Part shown: positions 1 to 4,094 of the stretch, piece by piece
How the letters are laid out: each line of letters begins with the position of its first letter
Numbering within the stretch: position 1 is the first letter of the stretch
NCBI GenBank assembly: GCA_027005175.1
Contig: JALTMC010000296.1
Coordinates: forward strand, 1-5,730
DNA length: 5,730 nt
Direction of reading: 5' to 3'
DNA from: Myxococcales bacterium
Lineage (GTDB): Bacteria; Myxococcota_C; UBA6777
Made by a program: the position numbers and the translations under genes
The notes under the pieces: generated by a model
The model's database searches: none
The model's input: only the letters and a program-made list of their open reading frames with translations
What the model was told of the DNA's origin: nothing

Positions 1-173
1 AAATAGACCTTCCAAGGATTGCAAAAATAGCCTGCTTTTGACATTCCTTCTCTCCAGCTAGCCCGCCAGTTCTGCCAAGCCCAAGAACGAGAGCAAGATT
101 CACCTTGGAGCTGTTCCTGTTGTTGATGAATGACTTGCAGTGCTTTGTTTGTGGAGGCCAACAATCCCGCCAT
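1..173 (-). CDS. possible partial ORF running off the window edge, unrecognised
   Basis: This minus-strand frame is open from a TAG at 222-224 down to base 1, about 73 codons. An ATG lies at 171-173 and a possible GTG at 207-209. No Shine-Dalgarno sequence is visible before either, so the start is undecided. The first residues from the ATG are MAGLLASTNKALQVIHQQQE, followed by a tryptophan-rich stretch (WAWQNW, then W at intervals). The Q-rich segment could be helical. A second frame on the same strand is also open here, so openness alone is weak evidence. I recognise no family. It could be the start of a gene continuing outside the window, a decayed fragment, or chance. The low confidence reflects the missing ribosome site and the lack of homology I can name. 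Confidence 0.22.
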   Translation of the reverse strand, partial: MAGLLASTNKALQVIHQQQEQLQGESCSRSWAWQNWRASWREGMSKAGYFCNPWKVY

Positions 174-256
174 GAAGTAGCAAACATGTTCAAAACCGGC
201 CTTCCGCACAAAAACTGGATGCTAGGTTCCAAAGGTTATTTGAATGATTGATGTGC

Positions 257-383
257 GATGAGCGGCAGGTTTTGACTCGCAGAGAGCGATGAGTGGCAAG
301 CGGTAGATTTTGATGAGTGGCAAGCGGTAGATTTTGATGAGTGGCAAGCGGTAGGTTTTGATTAGCGGCGAGCGGCGGGTTTT
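257..383. repeat. 24-bp tandem repeat tract overlapping the 3' end of the DUF2147 gene
   Basis: Four contiguous 24-bp units lie at 288-311, 312-335, 336-359 and 360-383. The first three share the core GATGAGTGGCAAGCGG followed by TAGATTTT or TAGGTTTT. The fourth is GATTAGCGGCGAGCGG followed by CGGGTTTT. A shortened copy (GATGAGCGGC then AGGTTTT) sits at 257-273. Read on the minus strand, the fourth unit encodes the last codons and the TAA stop of the DUF2147 gene, so the tract straddles the coding end. The period is a multiple of three and each unit is open in more than one minus-strand frame. It contains no inverted repeat that would make it a terminator. Confidence 0.9.
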
Positions 384-943
384 GCAGCAGCTTTGGCTCG
401 TTTCGCGGGTTTTGCAGCCGCTTTTTTCAAGCCTTTGGGTCCACACTTTTGTACGCAAGAGCCTTTGGTGGGAGCCTTGGCCTTGTGCCACGTTTGGGTG
501 CGATGAAAGATAAAGAAATGGCCGCGAACTTTCAAGATGTTGGGCTTGCCTTTGGTGACCCAAAGGGAAGCACGATAGATCTTACCATTTTTGGGATCGA
601 GGATCTCACCACCTTTGTACTCTGTGTATTTGGAAGAGACCGTTTTTTTCAGTCCCCAAATCATGGTGATACCACAAGTGGGGGTATTCTTTCGCTTGCC
701 CTTACACTTGTCACACTTGGGGCAGGGGTTCTTTTTGCGAAAAAGCTTGACGATCTTACCGTAGTAAACTCCACCTTTTTCCCATATCTTAACAATGGAC
801 TTGGGTTTTTTGTCTTTGTCATCGATCGTTTTCCAGTATCCGATAACAGGGTCTGTAGCTGCACTTGCGGGAGCAATCCCCACAAAGCTCAAAGCTATGG
901 TTGCAAGGAAAGCACTGCTTAGCACTTGTACGAACTTCTTCAT
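362..943 (-). CDS. exported DUF2147-family protein with Cys cluster and Lys/Ala-rich tail
   Basis: 193 residues. Start ATG at 941-943, chosen because ACAGGAG lies 6 nt upstream and a signal peptide begins exactly there; an upstream in-frame start (982) would put 13 extra residues before it. Residues 1-28 form a Sec signal peptide (KK, hydrophobic core, ASA cleavage after A28). Residues 32-153 carry DUF2147 landmarks: GYWKT (35-39), KSIVKIW (48-54), YGKIVKL (61-67), a CPKCDKC cluster (74-80), GGEILDPKNGKIY (111-123), L-VRG (137-141) and HRTQTW (147-152). The mature protein is predicted to be periplasmic or outside the cell. DUF2147 has no established biochemical activity that I can state. Unusual points are six cysteines (74, 77, 80, 90, 163, 167) and a basic tail (172-193) of KAAAKPA-type repeats resembling histone H1 tails. 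Its last codons lie in a tandem repeat. Its own promoter (1072-1100) suggests monocistronic expression. Confidence 0.9.
   Translation of the reverse strand: MKKFVQVLSSAFLATIALSFVGIAPASAATDPVIGYWKTIDDKDKKPKSIVKIWEKGGVYYGKIVKLFRKKNPCPKCDKCKGKRKNTPTCGITMIWGLKKTVSSKYTEYKGGEILDPKNGKIYRASLWVTKGKPNILKVRGHFFIFHRTQTWHKAKAPTKGSCVQKCGPKGLKKAAAKPAKRAKAAAKPAARR
375..418. repeat. intragenic 30-bp-period repeat encoding the Lys/Ala-rich tail
   Basis: The 14-mer GCGGGTTTTGCAGC occurs at 375-388 and again at 405-418, a spacing of 30 bp or ten codons. On the minus strand it encodes the AAAKPA motifs of the DUF2147 protein's C-terminal tail. It abuts and shares the GGGTTTT end of the 24-bp tract, so two repeat periods meet at the 3' end of this gene. 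Confidence 0.7.
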
Positions 944-949
944 TGTGAA

Positions 950-954
950 CTCCT
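950..954 (-). promoter_or_regulatory. ribosome binding site of the DUF2147 gene
   Basis: AGGAG on the minus strand ends 6 nt before the ATG at 941-943. It decides the start in favour of the signal-peptide methionine over the upstream in-frame start at 982. Confidence 0.85.
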
Positions 955-990
955 GTTTTACAGGTAGAATGTACATAAACAAGCCAACAA

Positions 991-1012
991 CTTGGAGTAA
1001 GTCTTGTCCAAG
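991..1012 (-). other. possible hairpin in the 5' UTR of the DUF2147 gene
   Basis: CTTGGA (991-996) and TCCAAG (1007-1012) form a perfect 6-bp stem with a 10-nt loop, inside the roughly 120-nt leader between the predicted transcription start near 1064 and the ATG. It is about 50 nt from the start codon, so it does not mask the ribosome site directly. It may be chance. Confidence 0.3.
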
Positions 1013-1071
1013 ATCATCGACCAGCGAACGAATCGATTGGTTTCTATGCCAAAGGTATGCCAGAGCGCGCT

Positions 1072-1100
1072 ATCATAAAGAAGAGACAGGGCAGCGTCAA
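1072..1100 (-). promoter_or_regulatory. sigma70-type promoter of the DUF2147 gene
   Basis: On the minus strand, -35 TTGACG (1095-1100) and -10 TATGAT (1072-1077) are separated by exactly 17 bp, near-consensus in both boxes. The start would fall near 1064, giving a leader of about 120 nt. The palindrome AGCGCGCT (1064-1071) abuts the -10 box and covers the expected start point. The promoter lies wholly downstream of the helicase stop codon, so the DUF2147 gene can be transcribed independently. Confidence 0.7.
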
Positions 1101-1133
1101 TAGACCACAGGACATCCACCCAAAGAGACCATC

Positions 1134-3143
1134 TCACCCATCAAGTAAAGAACTGATTCCAGAGAAGAAACTGGAAATCTTTTTCTCTTTTTCCTCTTCC
1201 GTAGATTCTGTGACAGAGGCATGTGCGCCGATCACTCGAAACAAATCGCTGGGGATATTGTCGAGAAAACGAGAAGGAGAACGTTCCTCCAACTTTCCAA
1301 ATCGACGTCGCTTTAAGGCGTAGGAGAAGTAGAGCCACCGTTTGGCTCGGGTAATACCAACATAGCAAAGCCGACGTTCTTCTTCCACATCGACATCCCA
1401 CCCATTCATCCGATAATATGGCATAAATCCCTCTTCCATCCCCACGAGAAAGACAACAGGAAACTCCAAGCCCTTCGCACCGTGTAAGGTGATCAGAGTC
1501 ACTTTATCATCGTCTTCCTCTTCCTTTTCGTCGGTGGGTTCCAAACATATACGCTCAAGATAATCCTCCAAGGAGCCCTTCTCCTTAAATCGTTCTTCGT
1601 ACTGTACCATACCGTTGAGTAGAGAGCCGATGTTTTCCACGCGACGCTTGGCCTCGGATAAATTCTCGTATTCTTTGTACAGATGAGTTGTGAAACGCAG
1701 TTCCTCGATCAGAGAGGCAAAGACCTCAGAGAACTTCGTCGGGTCAGAAAGACGTGGACGAAACTCTTCAATGAGTGAAACAAAAGCTCCCACAGCCTTC
1801 TTCTGCCCAGTGCTGAGCAGGCTGTTCTGTTCGTATTGCAGACAGGCACCATAAAACGAAGTGCCATGGGTCTTGGTATACTCATGCAGACGCTCAATGG
1901 TTGTGTTGCCAATGCCACGAGCCGGGTAATTAATGATACGTCGCAAAGCCAACTCATCTTCGGGACGATGGAGCACACGAAGATAGGCAACCGCGTCACG
2001 AACCTCACGTCGTTCAAAGAACTTCTGTCCACCCACCAATCGATAGGGCACACGCTCCGTACGAAGCGTCTCTTCCATCAGTCGAGATTGAGCATTCGTC
2101 CTGTACATAATCGCAATATCAGACCACTTGAGCTGTTGCTCAAACTTAAGTTGCATCAACTTGTTGATGACAGAAAGTGCTTCTTCTTCTTCATTCTCCA
2201 AGACAGTAAGACCGATCTTTTGACCACCATCACTTTCCGTCCACAGTTTTTTGGGAAATCGATTTTCGCTTTCTGCGATGACCTTGTTCGCAGCCTCAAG
2301 GATGTTGGCACTACAACGATAATTCTGTGTTAACATGATGGTGCGAGCACCAGGATATTCATCGGGAAACCGACGTATATTCTCGACATCACTACCACGC
2401 CACCCATAAATCGATTGGTCGTCATCACCCACAACACAGAGATTGCCATGGACGGAAGCGAGGCTGTTCACCATATTCAGTTGTGACCGGTTCGTATCCT
2501 GATATTCATCGATCATGATGTACTTATAACGCCCAGACCAGTGTGCCAAGACCTCTGGATCATCACGTAGCAAGCAAACAGGTAGATAGATCAGATCATC
2601 AAAGTCAACAGCACCACAGCTACGCATCGAACGCATATACCCGTCGTACACCTTTCGAAGCAGAGGGTCGGCCTGCTGACGGGGACTCTCCAAGCGATTC
2701 TTGGCCTTTGAGATCTCTTCCAACATAAGCTTTGGATCAAAGTCGTTGTCTGCGATCCGGAGATCCTTCATGGCACGCTTAACCAACGCCAGCTGATCAC
2801 CTGCATCATAAATGGCAAACTTCCTCGGGTAATCCAGCCTTGCGATCTCCCGACGAAGGATCTGAACACCCAAAGAGTGGAAGGTTGAGAGGGTTAAACC
2901 ACCGACCTGTTTTTTGCTGGAAACCATTTCCAGCACACGCTCTTGCATCTCTCGAACAGCTCGATTGGTAAAGCTCACAGCAAGAATCGAGGAGGGATCC
3001 ACTCCCCGCTCCAACAAGTAGGTCACACGATGTACAATCACACGAGTCTTTCCGCTCCCCGCCCCCGCGAGGATCAACAGCGGTCCTTTGGTATGCGTCA
3101 CCGCTTCCCGCTGTTCGGGATTTAACTTCGACAGGTCAAGCAT
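1134..3143 (-). CDS. UvrD/Rep/PcrA-family superfamily 1A DNA helicase (Rep-like size)
   Basis: 669 residues, an ATP-driven 3'-5' single-strand DNA translocase and helicase acting in repair or replication restart. All family motifs are present in order: Q motif LNPEQ (Q11), Walker A AGAGSGKT (26-33), Ia SFTNRAVREM (57-66), Ib STFHSLG (86-92), Walker B IDEYQDTN (211-218), III VVGDDDQSIYGWRG (237-250), IV QNYR (273-276), V TLHGAKGLEFP (552-562) and VI RRLCYVGITRA (590-600). FDDLIYLP (181-188), the length and the absence of the C-terminal Tudor-like domain of UvrD/PcrA favour Rep. VENIRRF (253-259) and the GQKIG region look more like UvrD or PcrA, so I give no symbol. Motif Ia has R61 where the family usually has K. 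An acidic run (539-546) precedes motif V, and a charged tail ends the protein. Start ATG has AAGGTGG 6 nt upstream. The product probably works alone or with replication/repair partners encoded elsewhere. Confidence 0.97.
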   Translation of the reverse strand: MLDLSKLNPEQREAVTHTKGPLLILAGAGSGKTRVIVHRVTYLLERGVDPSSILAVSFTNRAVREMQERVLEMVSSKKQVGGLTLSTFHSLGVQILRREIARLDYPRKFAIYDAGDQLALVKRAMKDLRIADNDFDPKLMLEEISKAKNRLESPRQQADPLLRKVYDGYMRSMRSCGAVDFDDLIYLPVCLLRDDPEVLAHWSGRYKYIMIDEYQDTNRSQLNMVNSLASVHGNLCVVGDDDQSIYGWRGSDVENIRRFPDEYPGARTIMLTQNYRCSANILEAANKVIAESENRFPKKLWTESDGGQKIGLTVLENEEEEALSVINKLMQLKFEQQLKWSDIAIMYRTNAQSRLMEETLRTERVPYRLVGGQKFFERREVRDAVAYLRVLHRPEDELALRRIINYPARGIGNTTIERLHEYTKTHGTSFYGACLQYEQNSLLSTGQKKAVGAFVSLIEEFRPRLSDPTKFSEVFASLIEELRFTTHLYKEYENLSEAKRRVENIGSLLNGMVQYEERFKEKGSLEDYLERICLEPTDEKEEEDDDKVTLITLHGAKGLEFPVVFLVGMEEGFMPYYRMNGWDVDVEEERRLCYVGITRAKRWLYFSYALKRRRFGKLEERSPSRFLDNIPSDLFRVIGAHASVTESTEEEKEKKISSFFSGISSLLDG

Positions 3144-3149
3144 GAACGT

Positions 3150-3156
3150 CCACCTT
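3150..3156 (-). promoter_or_regulatory. ribosome binding site of the helicase gene
   Basis: AAGGTGG on the minus strand ends 6 nt before the ATG at 3141-3143. It is a one-base departure from AAGGAGG and supports this start, which also leaves the Q motif and Walker A at their normal distances from the N-terminus. Confidence 0.7.
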
Positions 3157-3219
3157 CAACATTTCACCTTCTCTTATCAGCAACTTACAAACAATCCTAC
3201 TGAACAAAATTCCGGGTGC

Positions 3220-3247
3220 ATTTTATCGCCCTTGACTTCCCTGTCAA
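3220..3247 (-). promoter_or_regulatory. sigma70-type promoter of the helicase gene
   Basis: On the minus strand a perfect -35 TTGACA (3242-3247) and -10 TAAAAT (3220-3225) are separated by 16 bp. The expected start near 3213 gives a leader of about 70 nt before the ATG at 3143. A dyad symmetry covers the -35 box (separate entry), so this promoter may be repressible. Confidence 0.7.
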
Positions 3248-3248
3248 G
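3231..3248. promoter_or_regulatory. dyad over the -35 box of the helicase promoter, candidate operator
   Basis: CTTGAC (3231-3236) and GTCAAG (3243-3248) are perfect 6-bp inverted arms with a 6-bp spacer. One arm contains most of the TTGACA box and the other lies in the promoter spacer, so a dimeric protein bound here would block RNA polymerase. The partial likeness of the arms to the -35 consensus makes some symmetry possible by chance. It does not match an SOS box consensus that I can name with certainty. Confidence 0.4.
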
Positions 3249-3324
3249 AGTTGCACAATCACCCGATATCTTCTCTTTTTTAACGAGGACTTAAAGAGAG
3301 CCCCTTTATAAGAAATTGAGGTAA

Positions 3325-3350
3325 GCGAGCGGCCTGTCAGTCAATGGTCG
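3325..3350. repeat. left copy of a 26-bp repeat flanking the insertion
   Basis: GCGAGCGGCCTGTCAG followed by TCAATGGTCG. It matches 3981-4006 at 25 of 26 positions (T3341 against C3997). Removing the 611-bp element and one copy of its 10-bp duplication brings the copies to a 35-bp tandem period. This copy sits about 80 bp upstream of the helicase -35 box. Confidence 0.9.
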
Positions 3351-3352
3351 GG

Positions 3353-3362
3353 ATGGTCGGCG
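3353..3362. repeat. left 10-bp target-site duplication
   Basis: ATGGTCGGCG directly abuts the left terminal inverted repeat and is identical to 3974-3983 on the other side of the element. Confidence 0.85.
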
Positions 3363-3376
3363 CAGACTTGATTTGT
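3363..3376. repeat. left terminal inverted repeat of the element
   Basis: CAGACTTGATTTGT, the exact reverse complement of 3960-3973. Identity ends after 14 bp, where A3377 faces a G at the equivalent position. Confidence 0.88.
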
Positions 3377-3603
3377 AGTGGGATGGAGCAAGGAAGTAAA
3401 GCAAAACGTTGGAATGTTGGTCATAAGAAAGCGAAACCTCTACGAATACGTCACACTCAAAAATTGACGTTCTCCCCCTACAGATGGATGGATTCGATAT
3501 TTCGTAGACCTGGATATGATAGACACATAGTTCTCCTCTCTTATGTTGAAACAGAAACATGATCTGTTTGGCTGCATTCCAAGATCGATAGCCTGCGAAG
3601 CAA

Positions 3604-3628
3604 CGATCAAAGAAACGCGATCAAAGAA
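3604..3628. repeat. short direct repeat inside the element
   Basis: CGATCAAAGAA occurs at 3604-3614 and 3618-3628, a 14-bp period. It is the left of two short-period repeat patches in the element. Confidence 0.6.
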
Positions 3629-3695
3629 TAAGGGAGACCTGTGTCATCATCGCAAGAACTTGTGCTGGTAAAAAGAATCAACAGCCTGTAAAACT

Positions 3696-3740
3696 TCGGA
3701 ATAGACCGAGTCGGAATAGACCGAATCGGAATAGATCAGT
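3696..3740. repeat. 15-bp minisatellite inside the element
   Basis: Nearly three units of TCGGAATAGACCGAG lie at 3696-3710, 3711-3725 (last base A) and 3726-3740 (diverging after TCGGAATAGA). Each of the first two has TCGG and CCGA arms that could form a 4-bp stem around AATAGA. The count may vary between copies of the element. Confidence 0.85.
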
Positions 3741-3959
3741 AAGCATCTGTTTTTCCTGATCAAATACAGGGCTTCTGTAGGCGAGCTTTCCGTCGGGCTG
3801 ATGTTCCAGTGCCCTTCAGGGCAATAAAGTGATTTTCGCAGTATTCGTGGATGGGTAGGATGGTGAGACTCTCTGGAGTCGTTGCGAATTTGCGACAGTC
3901 CCAAAGAAAGGGGAAGTTGTTGTTGGATGTTGAGGCTCAGGCTTGTCTCAATGGTGAAC

Positions 3960-3973
3960 ACAAATCAAGTCTG
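3960..3973. repeat. right terminal inverted repeat of the element
   Basis: ACAAATCAAGTCTG, the exact reverse complement of 3363-3376, directly followed by the right copy of the target duplication. Confidence 0.88.
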
Positions 3974-3983
3974 ATGGTCGGCG
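3974..3983. repeat. right 10-bp target-site duplication
   Basis: ATGGTCGGCG, identical to 3353-3362. Its last three bases (GCG) are also the first bases of the right 26-bp repeat copy, which shows that the target lay at the junction of two tandem units. Confidence 0.85.
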
Positions 3984-4006
3984 AGCGGCCTGTCAGCCAA
4001 TGGTCG
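3981..4006. repeat. right copy of the 26-bp repeat flanking the insertion
   Basis: GCGAGCGGCCTGTCAG followed by CCAATGGTCG, 25/26 identical to 3325-3350. It lies about 90 bp past the stop codon of the diflavin reductase gene. The rest of the gap, 4007-4094, shows no gene and no stem-loop with a T-run that would qualify as a terminator. Confidence 0.9.
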
Positions 4007-4094
4007 AGCGGTCCATGCCTCGCAGAATGGCCAGTTCAGAGGGTGTCAGGTCCGGTAAGTTATAGCTCCGCAACACCCACCAGGAAGGTTTCCA

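Larger units (their letters stand above)
3363..3973. mobile_element. 611-bp MITE-like transposable element without transposase
   Basis: The element is bounded by 14-bp perfect terminal inverted repeats (CAGACTTGATTTGT) and flanked on both sides by the direct repeat ATGGTCGGCG, the hallmark of transposase-mediated insertion. Inside there is no reading frame I recognise as a transposase. The longest candidate is a 104-codon GTG-started minus-strand frame (3647-3961) that begins within the right inverted repeat and contains a YSDSV repeat made by a minisatellite; I do not accept it as a gene. Other contents are a 15-bp minisatellite (3696-3740), a repeated CGATCAAAGA (3604-3628) and two small perfect hairpins (3810-3823, TGCCC/GGGCA; 3867-3880, GACTC/GAGTC). 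The likely class is a non-autonomous derivative mobilised by an insertion-sequence transposase encoded elsewhere. A 10-bp duplication is compatible with some IS4-family groups, but the end sequence does not let me name a family. It sits between the diflavin gene's 3' end and the helicase promoter and disrupts neither. Confidence 0.8.

Noticed and set aside
257-383. 24-bp repeat tract as a CRISPR-like array
   Set aside because: The units are directly contiguous with no unique spacers, and they overlap coding sequence; it is a simple tandem repeat.
449-922. 157-codon plus-strand frame antisense to the DUF2147 gene
   Set aside because: The opposite strand has a signal peptide, family motifs, a ribosome site and a promoter; this frame has none of these.
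1124-1136. Possible terminator at the helicase stop (GAGA-TGG-TCTC then TTT)
   Set aside because: A 4-bp stem and three Ts are too weak, and the arm overlaps the stop codon.
1836-2333. 165-codon plus-strand frame antisense to the helicase
   Set aside because: It lies wholly within helicase coding sequence whose motifs are complete; it is a codon-bias shadow.
3273-3298. CTCTTT and AAAGAG arms upstream of the helicase promoter
   Set aside because: The stem is AT-rich with unequal inner arms, and no gene ends here that would need a terminator.
3306-3562. Frames on both strands across the left element boundary
   Set aside because: They span the insertion junction, lack ribosome sites and encode no recognisable domain.
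3647-3961. 104-codon GTG-started minus-strand frame inside the mobile element
   Set aside because: It begins inside the right terminal inverted repeat, has no ribosome site, resembles no transposase, and its most distinctive part (repeating YSDSV) is a by-product of a 15-bp minisatellite.
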